A stretch of 64,000 nucleotides of DNA from Stutzerimonas xanthomarina DSM 18231 (GTDB taxonomy: Bacteria; Pseudomonadota; Gammaproteobacteria; Pseudomonadales; Pseudomonadaceae), in contig NZ_FQXA01000007.1 in the NCBI RefSeq assembly GCF_900129835.1, positions 186,001-250,000 on the forward strand, written 5' to 3'. The position numbers and the translations under genes are program-made. Below the pieces are notes generated by a model. It ran no database searches. It was not told the DNA's origin and worked only from the letters and a program-made list of their open reading frames with translations. Positions 56,787 through 64,000 of this stretch are shown piece by piece (the first letter of the stretch is position 1; each line of letters starts with the position of its first letter).

Positions 56787-57526
56787 ATGATGCATATCCA
56801 TCTGCTGTCCGATCTGCACAATGAGTTCAGCCCATTTTCTCCAGAGCCCCTGGACTGTGATGTGGTCATTCTGGCGGGCGACATCGATGTCAAAGCACGC
56901 GCTGTTGAATGGGCAGGCAGTCCTTCTCTGGGCCGGTGTTGTACGTGCCCGGCAATCACGAATTTTACGGCGGGCACCTGACGCACACCCTGCAGAAACT
57001 AAGGGCGGCGCAGGATGATCGCGTGCGGGTGTTGGGTCGGGACGAAGTGATTCTGGCCGGCGTGCGTTTTTTGGGGGCAACCATGTGGACGGATTTCGCC
57101 GCTACCGGTAACCCGCCGATGGCGTGCATGAGTGCGCAGAATTCTATGAATGACTTCCGACAGATCCGCACGGAAAGTTACAGGCGCATCCGGCCCGCTG
57201 ATTTGGTTGCCCAGTCAGTGCAGACGAAAGATTGGCTGCGCATGAAGTTGTCGGAGCCATTTGGTGGGCCAACGGTGGTGATCACCCACCATGCGCCGAC
57301 GCTACGCTCTCTTCAGAGCAACCCCCATGCCGGCACTCATATGGATGCCGCGTATGCCAGCCGCTGGGAAGGTCATATGGGGGCCGAGCAAATGGCACTG
57401 TGGGTCCATGGGCATTCACACACTGCCGTCGACTATGACTTGGCAGGTACGCGTGTGGTCTGCAATCCAAGGGGGTATCCGGGCGAAGAGACTGGCTTTC
57501 GCTCGGATTTGATCATTGAGATATAG
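56787..57526 (+). pseudogene. Calcineurin-like metallophosphoesterase, frameshifted
   Basis: One gene split over two frames. The first frame begins MMHIHLLSDLHNEFSPFSPE with DxH and continues to LAGDIDVKARAVEW, carrying the GD motif. The second frame picks up at GRQSFSGPVLYVPGNHEFYG with GNHE, then ITHHAPTL and VHGHSHTAVDY (GHxH). Every metal-binding motif is present, but a change of frame at about 56912-56918 (GGGCAGGCAG) breaks the chain; one missing base would restore Glu-Trp-Ala-Arg-Gln-Ser-Phe. Either a recent inactivating deletion, a sequencing error in a short repeat, or rarely a programmed shift. Substrate cannot be told; the family includes cyclic nucleotide phosphodiesterases. Confidence 0.85.
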
Positions 57527-57556
57527 CCCGCTTGGGTAACACAAGAACAAAAGCAC

Positions 57557-57583
57557 AAGGCCCGGATTTACCGGGCCTTTTGC
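57557..57583. terminator. bidirectional terminator
   Basis: Stem AAGGCCCGG (57557-57565) with CCGGGCCTT (57571-57579), loop ATTTA, T residues after. It lies between the convergent phosphoesterase and DUF3037 genes. Confidence 0.8.
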
Positions 57584-57605
57584 AGAGCAGGAAAGCTGCT
57601 TGAGG

Positions 57606-58415
57606 CTATTGAACGTAGCTCTGCGCGAAGGCTGCAATTTTCTGGGTGGCCTGATATTCGACCAGCTGCAATCCGCGGTCTAGGATGCACTCTTTGGCTA
57701 CCTGTACCGCCTTCCTGTGGCGCGCAGAATCATTCTCTGCCGGGGCCGCAACCGGGATCAGTACGTTCTTCAGCTCAATAATCCCTTCCTTCTCGGCGCG
57801 TGCGAATTTCATCAGCCATTGTTCGCAGTGATCGAGAATTGCGCTTGGCTCCGCTTGGTCAAAAGCCAAAGGCTTGATGGCGGCCACGACCTTGTTGCGG
57901 TGAACCAGAGGCAGATGCAGCTTGATCAGTTCACCAGTCAGCGTCTCATCCCGGAAGCTACGAATAGAGGCTTCCGTAAACAGGGTGCGAATTTCACGAA
58001 CCATGACTTCTTCACGACGATCACGAGCCATGCCTTGACGTTCGATATACCGACCAAAAAGCTCCTCAAGAGTGACATCAAAGTTTTCCACCAGGATTGA
58101 GCGCATGGGGCTGAAGCGAATCAGCGACTCCTTGGGCTCGGTCAGGAAGCGGAAGTGGTTAACAATTTGGCTTTCTTGTGCTTCTGCTGTCATCGCTCGC
58201 ACAGCATCCAGCTCGTTCTGGGCTATTTCCATGGCCTTGGCGAACAGGTTGTTGCATTCGAAGAAGCGATTGACCCGTTTTAGATTTTTACGGGCGAGCC
58301 TGTACTCCATGCGCCCAATGGCCGGGGCCGAGAGAACGATGCCGACATTGGCGAATTCTTCGGTTTCGGCAAAAGGCGCGAAGCGCACGATGCTGTAAAG
58401 ACAGGCGTATTTCAT
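57606..58415 (-). CDS. DUF3037 protein, partner of the HipA-like kinase
   Basis: 269 residues. DUF3037 signature near the N-terminus: YSIVRFAPFAETEEFANVGI. The remainder is helical with conserved charged segments (SLIRFSPMRSILVENFD, VAAIKPLAFDQAEPS). The protein is cytoplasmic. Its ATG overlaps the kinase stop by four bases (ATGA), so the two proteins are made together. The pair HipA_2-like kinase plus DUF3037 recurs widely, but I know of no proven function. Last gene of the operon beginning with the restriction-modification gene. Confidence 0.88.
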   Translation of the reverse strand: MKYACLYSIVRFAPFAETEEFANVGIVLSAPAIGRMEYRLARKNLKRVNRFFECNNLFAKAMEIAQNELDAVRAMTAEAQESQIVNHFRFLTEPKESLIRFSPMRSILVENFDVTLEELFGRYIERQGMARDRREEVMVREIRTLFTEASIRSFRDETLTGELIKLHLPLVHRNKVVAAIKPLAFDQAEPSAILDHCEQWLMKFARAEKEGIIELKNVLIPVAAPAENDSARHRKAVQVAKECILDRGLQLVEYQATQKIAAFAQSYVQ

Positions 58416-59155
58416 TGCAGGACGCTCCAGAATTCGTCCGAATTGCAGCGCATCAGGTTACTTTCGATTTCTTCGAGCAGAATGTCGAGTCCCTGTTTGC
58501 CTATAGATTCACACCATTCATCAGGTATGTCTGAGCATAGGTCACGAAAGCGCTTGGCAGTGTCGTGCATCCGCTGGCTGTATTCAACTTTGTCGACCAT
58601 ATCCATGCGCCATAGCCGATTGCTTGGGCCAAACACATGGCTTTGGGCGAAGTCCTGTACATCCTGAGGCCACTGGAATGCCTGGTTGTGGTCAATCAGT
58701 TGCAGCTGATTGTCTGTGCCGCACATCAGCAAATTGGGGCGACCGCCAAAAGGGCCTAGCTGACGATCACCATTACCAACCCAGTAATCAAAGGTGAAAA
58801 CGGCTTTTTGCAGGTCGACAGGAACCTGCAGTGCTTGCGAATAGAGCAGGTCCGCAGCGTCCGCGACATAAGCCAAGGCGAAGCTGTCACCAGGCCCCAG
58901 GTCGCTGCGTGCTTCTTTGTCGTAGCGCAGTAGGCCGGGGTCAATATAGATATAGCCGTGCTCGGGGATTGGCAACCCGAAGTCAGAGGCCAGGCGGGCG
59001 CACAGCAGCTCGGCAATACGTTCGGCGGGCGGGAGTTCCAAACCCTTTGCCACATAGTGTTTGCCGTTGCTGGCTCTGCATAGGAAGGGGCGCGTCATAC
59101 CGCCCTCCAGCCGCCGGATGATCTCCACCGCTTCTATGTAGTTACCCTTGGCCAT
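58412..59155 (-). CDS. HipA_2-like kinase
   Basis: 247 residues. Protein-kinase-like HipA fold: ATP-lysine candidate Lys37 in HYVAKGLELPP, the catalytic loop FDYWVGNGDRQLGPFGGRP (Asp130, Arg131), NLLMC, and the metal-binding LQLIDHNQAF (Asp155). It lacks the HipA N-terminal domain and HipB partner. AAGGAAG stands before the ATG, 18 bases behind the methyltransferase stop, and the ATGA overlap couples it to DUF3037. It may phosphorylate its RM partner or a host target; this is inference. Confidence 0.85.
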   Translation of the reverse strand: MAKGNYIEAVEIIRRLEGGMTRPFLCRASNGKHYVAKGLELPPAERIAELLCARLASDFGLPIPEHGYIYIDPGLLRYDKEARSDLGPGDSFALAYVADAADLLYSQALQVPVDLQKAVFTFDYWVGNGDRQLGPFGGRPNLLMCGTDNQLQLIDHNQAFQWPQDVQDFAQSHVFGPSNRLWRMDMVDKVEYSQRMHDTAKRFRDLCSDIPDEWCESIGKQGLDILLEEIESNLMRCNSDEFWSVLQ

Positions 59156-59173
59156 TGACGACTTCCTTATGCA

Positions 59174-62100
59174 TCAGCCGGCCAGACGATACTGATCTGC
59201 GTCCTGCTGCACCATGCCCAGTTCTTCAAGGGCATCCAAAACGGCCTGAACGGCGACCTTGGGTGAGCGTTTGAAGTGTGCGGCAAGGGCGTCGGCAGGT
59301 AGCGGGCTTTGGCTGAGTGCATGGCGCACGGCAGCTACCTGTTCGCGCATTTGCTTGGGCCAGGTGAGTTTGCCGGTGGCGGCTGCGGCGGCAGGGATGG
59401 ATTCGAAATCCGTTGTGTTGTCTAACACCGCTTCGCTTTGATCCGGCACGACGGTGGCGCTCGGGTTCTGATACTCGGGGCGCAGCCAGCGGATGTGGCC
59501 GCGGGCTTCTTCTGCGGTTCGCTCGATATTCAACGCCACCAGGCGGGACAGCAATTCTTCTTCGGCTTCGGCCTGCGCCTCGGGTTTGTCCGGCAGCGGC
59601 GTGGTAGCGCCAGGCTTGCCCACCAGTTGTTCGGCCAAATCATCCCAGCCATAGGCGGCGAAGACGGCGCTATCCAGCTCGTCGTGCAGTTCGCGCAGCA
59701 GGGAAACCAGGCCTTGTTCGTGGATGGTCTTGTCTTTGGCGTTCAGAGGCTCGCCGGCTCGCAGCTTTTCCAGCACGTTGTACATGCCGGTTAGGGTCAG
59801 CTCGGGGTACTGTGCTTGCTGGCGTTTGCGATGGGCGTCTAGGCGTTCGGCGAGTTCGCGGATGTGTACCTGTTGTTCTGGCAAGGCATCCGGGAAGGGA
59901 AATGTCTCAAAACAACGGGTTTTGTTATAGCGAGGGTCATTGCCGACACCGAGCCGGCCACCAGCTGCCAACGCCCAAACGACATGCACACGACTGGATA
60001 GGATGCCGAGATTTACAGCATCGTCGCTGGCAATATTGATCAGCATGTTATCGGGCAGTATTTCTGGACTCAGGAACTGAAAAGTTCGGTGTTTTGTTGT
60101 CTCTACGGTGGCGATATAGCGAGGCAGGTTCGCCAGCTGTTTGCGTAGCTCTTGGCGAGGTTTGCCAAAGAGCCACCAAAGGGCAGCGTATCCTGCGCCA
60201 TCTTTGGTGCCTCCCTTGCTGTCCCTCTCTGGCTTTACTCGCTCCAACAAGTGTTGATAAACAGCCGGATATTGCTCGCGAACCTGGTCGGCAGTGAGCC
60301 CGAAGAGGTCGATAACCATGACCCCTCGCGGTGACTGCGCAAGATCACGCCCATTGCGATAGGCGCGAATGTGATTTTCAATATTAGGCACAGTGCCGAG
60401 CCCCATTTTGACAGCATTGTCGGGGGTGACAATAAAGCCTGATCCATGCAGTTTGACGCCCGGCGAGCTAAGGCCAAGGCAAGCAAGCAATGGGTTTGCC
60501 CCAGAGACATTTGCCCCGGTTTTGAGGTCGGCAAATAGTAGCCCTTGCTGTTCTTGCAGATTGACCTCTATTTCGTCCTGATTCTGTTCGCTACTGAACT
60601 CGTCACGTACTTGTAGCAAGCGGCCATTACTTGGATTGGCCGAGCCTACTGTCATGGCAATTCGCACCTGCGCGCCATCTCCGGCATCCACCCAAGGATG
60701 GTCCGGTATGGCGAAGGCCAGTGACAATGGATTCTTCGCGTCCAGCTGCGCCTGTACCACGCGCCTGTTAAAAGTCTGCTTGATGCTGTTGGTGGTGATA
60801 AAGCCAAAGCGCTGCACTTGGCCTGCACGCACGGCCTCAGCGGATATGTGCCACCAGTGCATGACAAAGTCCGCTGATTCCGGCACCTCAGGCCAGGTGC
60901 TGCGTACAGCATCGACATAGCCATCGCCCAAGGCACGACGCATGGTTGATGCGCCAATGAACGGCGGATTGCCCACTATGTAATCCGCCTGCGGCCACCC
61001 TGCCTTGCGTGGATTGCGATAGATGTACTGCTCGACCTGCGACGACTCATCCGGCACTTGTTCGCCGGTAATCGGGCTGGTCTTGGTGGTAATGCCATCC
61101 CAGCGAGTAATGGGTTTTCCGGTTTCATCGCGCAGCAGTTCCACGGCATCGTAGGCAATAAGTGCATCGCGGTGCTCGATATTGTGGAAGTCACGTAGCA
61201 CAGGCTCGGGCGGGTTGACCTTTCCGTGGGTGCGGAAATGCCATTGCAGGTAACCGATCCACAACACCATTTCGGCGATACGGGCGGCGCGTGGGTTGAT
61301 CTCCAGACCAAGGAACTGGTGTGGGTCGACAGTGAGGCCTTCGGTGTCCAGCATGCCGGTTTGGCCCAAGTCCCCTAGCAGGTTGAGCACTTCGCCTTCG
61401 AGGCGCTTCATGTGCTCCAGAGTGACATAAAGGAAGTTACCGCTGCCGCATGCCGGGTCGAGTACACGCACATCGCACAAGTGGCGCTGGAAGGCTTTTA
61501 CTTCTTCAACGGCTTCCTTGTGCTTGCCCAGGCTTTCGTAAGTCAGCGCGGCGGCCTGGACCTCTTTCCACTCGGCGCGCAGCGGCTCGATAACGGTGGG
61601 CAGTACCAGGCGTTCAACATAGGCGCGCGGGGTGTAATGCGCGCCCAGCTTATGACGTTCGCGAGGATTTAACGCACGTTCCAGCAAGGTGCCGAAGATG
61701 GCCGGCTCCACATAACGCCAGTCGGCCTCGGAGGCCTTTAGTAGCAGTTCCATTTGATCGCGGTCGAGGGCGATGGCTGACGCCTCGGCGAATAGGCCGC
61801 CATTGAACTTGAGCAGCGTGCTTTCCAGGATCGGCGAGAAGCCGCCGCTGTTCATGGTTTGCCAGAGGTGTTCAAGCATCGGCGCGAAAGTGTCGGGCTT
61901 GTTCTTCAGGCGCTGCAGAAGCTCAGTAAAACCGCGTTCGGGCAGCAGGCCAACGTCCTCGGCAAACATGGTGAACAGGGCACGCATCAGGAAGCTGGAA
62001 ACCAAATGCGGAGAGTGACCAGCGGCCTCCAGGGACTTCGCCAGTTTGGCCAGTTGGTCGGCAATTTCGCGGGTGACTTTGGCGGATCGTCGGGCCGGGT

Positions 62101-62638
62101 CAAGGCTGAGTGGATCAAGCCATACGGCGCTCAGGCGCTCGCGCACGTCTTCTTTGCGCAGATCTTCCAGGCGGATGCGGTGGCTACGTGAATCCGGGTA
62201 GGGCGTGTAGGTGGCACCGGAGCGGCTGAACTCGGCATACAGCTCGATGTTGCGGCCAACATCCACGACCAGGATGAACGGCGGGCGACCTTCTTCGGCG
62301 GGGAGGGCGCGGGCGTACTGGTCGGCTTGGTTGTGGGCCTTGAGCATGGCCTTGTCCCAGCCGGAGCTGTCCAGGGTCTTGCCGGTTTGCTTGGCCTCCA
62401 GCACGAAGCTGCCGCGCTTGTAGAGGTCAATAAAACCATTGTTGCTGCTGCCGTCAGGCTGGTTGATGACTACGCGGCGCTCAAACACATAGGCGTTGTC
62501 GCGGGTTTCGTCGCCGGCAGGCTCTGGCAGCGGTAGCCCAAGCAGGCTGCATAGCTCGGTGAGGAACAACTGGTAGTTGGCGCGCTCAGTACCGCCAGCC
62601 TTCTGCCAGCGGGCCAGGAAGTTGTCCAAGTGTTCCAT
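59174..62638 (-). CDS. Fused restriction nuclease / DNA methyltransferase (type IIG-like)
   Basis: 1154 residues from ATG 62638; an in-frame GTG at 62641 with GGAG 7 bases upstream is equally possible. N-terminal PD-(D/E)xK-type nuclease: NNGFIDLYKRGSFVLEAKQT gives Asp71 and Glu81-Ala-Lys83. Class I N6-adenine methyltransferase core: AdoMet motif LDPACGSGNFLY (about 394-403) and catalytic VGNPPFIGAS (NPPF, about 558-561). A target-recognition region follows, and the C-terminal 100 residues are winged-helix-like. Size and layout fit type IIG/L enzymes; DISARM DrmMI-like methyltransferases are an alternative, but no drmA/drmB partners are seen. It is the first gene of the operon with a HipA-like kinase and DUF3037. 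Confidence 0.85.
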   Translation of the reverse strand: MEHLDNFLARWQKAGGTERANYQLFLTELCSLLGLPLPEPAGDETRDNAYVFERRVVINQPDGSSNNGFIDLYKRGSFVLEAKQTGKTLDSSGWDKAMLKAHNQADQYARALPAEEGRPPFILVVDVGRNIELYAEFSRSGATYTPYPDSRSHRIRLEDLRKEDVRERLSAVWLDPLSLDPARRSAKVTREIADQLAKLAKSLEAAGHSPHLVSSFLMRALFTMFAEDVGLLPERGFTELLQRLKNKPDTFAPMLEHLWQTMNSGGFSPILESTLLKFNGGLFAEASAIALDRDQMELLLKASEADWRYVEPAIFGTLLERALNPRERHKLGAHYTPRAYVERLVLPTVIEPLRAEWKEVQAAALTYESLGKHKEAVEEVKAFQRHLCDVRVLDPACGSGNFLYVTLEHMKRLEGEVLNLLGDLGQTGMLDTEGLTVDPHQFLGLEINPRAARIAEMVLWIGYLQWHFRTHGKVNPPEPVLRDFHNIEHRDALIAYDAVELLRDETGKPITRWDGITTKTSPITGEQVPDESSQVEQYIYRNPRKAGWPQADYIVGNPPFIGASTMRRALGDGYVDAVRSTWPEVPESADFVMHWWHISAEAVRAGQVQRFGFITTNSIKQTFNRRVVQAQLDAKNPLSLAFAIPDHPWVDAGDGAQVRIAMTVGSANPSNGRLLQVRDEFSSEQNQDEIEVNLQEQQGLLFADLKTGANVSGANPLLACLGLSSPGVKLHGSGFIVTPDNAVKMGLGTVPNIENHIRAYRNGRDLAQSPRGVMVIDLFGLTADQVREQYPAVYQHLLERVKPERDSKGGTKDGAGYAALWWLFGKPRQELRKQLANLPRYIATVETTKHRTFQFLSPEILPDNMLINIASDDAVNLGILSSRVHVVWALAAGGRLGVGNDPRYNKTRCFETFPFPDALPEQQVHIRELAERLDAHRKRQQAQYPELTLTGMYNVLEKLRAGEPLNAKDKTIHEQGLVSLLRELHDELDSAVFAAYGWDDLAEQLVGKPGATTPLPDKPEAQAEAEEELLSRLVALNIERTAEEARGHIRWLRPEYQNPSATVVPDQSEAVLDNTTDFESIPAAAAATGKLTWPKQMREQVAAVRHALSQSPLPADALAAHFKRSPKVAVQAVLDALEELGMVQQDADQYRLAG

Positions 62639-62736
62639 CACGGTATTGCTCCGACTACGAGAAGGGCAAGGATTCTAACGGAGCGGCACTGCCTAGAGTA
62701 AATCTGCGTAGCCGGGCAGTTGCGGTATGGCTTTGG

Positions 62737-63615
62737 TCAGGTTCGCTTATTCAGTTGCTGTAGGCGGTTAAGAATTTCCTCGCGAGCTCGTGGAAAGTAG
62801 ATCCAGTTTCTGTACTTAGGGTTGTACTCGCCGCCTAGCTCGTTACGCCAAGATTTCAGGAGCTCAGTTATCTGAGGGTTATATGCCAGCGAGCGGACGG
62901 CCACAGAGCCTGTAGGCAGGATTCTGGCTGATAGCCACATATCCATGACCGTGAATCGGTGCTCGATGCATTTTGCTGCGGGCTCGGTTACCGGTGGTTT
63001 GAGAAGAGCGGGTAGCGAAGCTGCTACTGGCAGAGCACCCACTGGTAGCGCCTCGGGGTATACCCACGATTTGTTGTGGGTCTGCATCAGGATGTGAGCC
63101 TTGACCTCTTCGGAGGGGATGGGGTGCTTGCTGAATAGCAGTTCGCTGAGATCAATTTCGACCGTGTTGGTACCGGCGTCTTTAATCCGCTCCAGCTTTT
63201 CCTCGCCAATAAACGAGGTGACGGCGACCTCAATGAATAGCTGTCCGCCGTCTTTCAGGTGGGCGACCAGGTCGGGTTGGAACCCTTGCTGCGGGACTTC
63301 TTCATCCACTCTTTCGAAGTCCCACCAGCTGGTTTTGTCCTCGCTCTCCGGCCAGATCCCAGGCATCGGCGGAAGCTGCAAGCCGAGCTGGTTGCGGATG
63401 ACTTCTTTGGCGTATAGGTGCAGCAGGCTTTCTCGCTGGATGAAGCAGCTTTCCTTGTTGGAATGATGGGAGAAGTGATGTTCACGAATCAGGCCCTTTC
63501 GAGCGACTACCGGTTCGCCGCAGCAAGCGCAGGTGCAATTGCAGGCAAGCCCACGCATGGCGTTTTCGATAGTTATCAGTTGGCCGTATGAATCGAGTGC
63601 AACGAACATGCTCAT
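62737..63615 (-). CDS. CoiA-like protein
   Basis: 292 residues from ATG 63615 (MSMFVALDSYGQLITIENA); MFVAL at 63609 is an alternative start. The N-terminal cluster ACNCTCACCGEPVVARKG and a histidine group (REHHFSHHS) look like a zinc site. The middle segment FQPDLVAHLKDGGQLFIEVA (Asp115, Glu129) resembles a PD-(D/E)xK nuclease core as in CoiA competence proteins. The C-terminal part (KSWRNELGGEYNPKYRNWIY) is basic and probably binds DNA. It is upstream of the RM gene on the same strand with about 98 bases between, so perhaps a separate unit. Confidence 0.75.
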   Translation of the reverse strand: MSMFVALDSYGQLITIENAMRGLACNCTCACCGEPVVARKGLIREHHFSHHSNKESCFIQRESLLHLYAKEVIRNQLGLQLPPMPGIWPESEDKTSWWDFERVDEEVPQQGFQPDLVAHLKDGGQLFIEVAVTSFIGEEKLERIKDAGTNTVEIDLSELLFSKHPIPSEEVKAHILMQTHNKSWVYPEALPVGALPVAASLPALLKPPVTEPAAKCIEHRFTVMDMWLSARILPTGSVAVRSLAYNPQITELLKSWRNELGGEYNPKYRNWIYFPRAREEILNRLQQLNKRT

Positions 63616-63767
63616 GGGCAAAGCCTCTGGTGTCAGGACGGCTTCTAGAGTCATGATTCGAGCGGGGCCAAACATCCCCCCAACCTCATGCAAAGAGGTT
63701 GTGCGAACGTATGGAATACGCTTCAGCCCGCTAATTGCGGGCCTTTGGAGATTATGTGCTGGATGTG

Positions 63768-64000
63768 ATGCGCTGTTTACAAGCCGAGCTGAATGACGTT
63801 CCAGCAGACAATAAGGCGTACCGGGTTCTTCAGTTTTTGGTGCAAGCCAAGCTCGACGAGCTAGGTAAGAACGTTCGCGAACCCCAGCAGTACACCCGCA
63901 CCGCTTTGCTGTTGCATGTCGAGGGGGAGCGAAAGGGCAGGACATTGAACGCAACGACATGGCTACCACCAGGCTTGCTGGAAAGGTTTCTCTTGTCGCG
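63768..64000 (+). CDS. Unknown protein, 5' part only
   Basis: Reading frame open from ATG 63768 to the edge of the window (77 codons): MRCLQAELNDVPADNKAYRV, then LQFLVQAKLDELGKNVREPQ, and a basic run later. It is divergent from the CoiA-like gene with 150 bases between. A four-residue frame (MCWM) starting at 63754 ends in TGATG on this start, with GGAG before it, which could couple translation or be chance. No family recognised. Weakly supported because it is partial. Confidence 0.4.
   Translation, partial: MRCLQAELNDVPADNKAYRVLQFLVQAKLDELGKNVREPQQYTRTALLLHVEGERKGRTLNATTWLPPGLLERFLLS

Noticed and set aside
56787-56981. Two separate small genes instead of one broken phosphoesterase
   Set aside because: Each half holds different catalytic motifs of one enzyme and they join at a single-base frame change.
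63616-63969. N-terminal extension of the CoiA-like protein
   Set aside because: The 118 extra residues are Arg/Ser/Pro-rich with no family likeness, and the region is better explained as an intergenic stretch plus a divergent gene.

Overview
The window looks like the chromosome of a Pseudomonas of the stutzeri group (Stutzerimonas). It is GC-rich, with few AT-rich patches. The gene order ftsN-argS-priA-rpmE-nuclease-maeB-ponA|pilMNOPQ-aroK-aroB-damX-gltB-gltD-hemE is the order I know from P. aeruginosa and relatives. Species assignment is inference from synteny and protein similarity recalled from memory; no search was run.

Region 1 (1-28.9 kb) is core genome: the 3' end of rho, ubiD and a ferredoxin-reductase gene, then division and translation genes (ftsN, argS, priA, rpmE), a secreted nuclease and a malic enzyme. 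Next come penicillin-binding protein 1A divergent from the type IV pilus assembly operon pilMNOPQ, shikimate genes aroK and aroB, damX, glutamate synthase gltBD and hemE.

Region 2 (29.3-46.4 kb) is a nearly gapless minus-strand aryl polyene (APE) pigment operon of 18 genes plus a secreted YbjQ-like protein. It encodes two ketosynthases and a chain-length factor, a ketoreductase, a dehydratase, an ANL ligase fused to a dehydratase-like domain, two acyl carrier proteins, two acyltransferases, a glycosyltransferase, an aromatic amino acid lyase and a thioesterase. Export and accessory functions are a LolA-like carrier, an MMPL exporter, a DUF3261 lipoprotein, a COG4648 membrane protein and a flavin-halogenase-like enzyme. 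Most neighbours overlap by 4-25 bases. A promoter candidate lies at 46390-46418.

Region 3 (46.6-50.5 kb) is core again: trxC, with a notable operator-like repeat array over its start, then metY and an SLC13-type permease. It ends at a truncated 3' half of a CAT-anticodon tRNA gene on the minus strand (50495-50540), still carrying its terminator. This is the signature of an att site. An integrated island should run from here past the right edge of the window, with the intact tRNA gene beyond 64 kb.

Region 4 (50.5-64 kb) is that island. It holds (a) a three-gene operon DUF262 protein - DUF3696-type ATPase - unknown protein, of the defence type; (b) a NERD/zinc-finger protein; (c) a seven-helix membrane protein of unknown function and a frameshifted metallophosphoesterase; (d) an operon of a fused restriction nuclease/DNA methyltransferase, a HipA-like kinase and a DUF3037 protein; and (e) a CoiA-like protein. 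The best candidates for an under-described system are (d), a restriction-modification enzyme wired to a kinase pair, and the third gene of (a).
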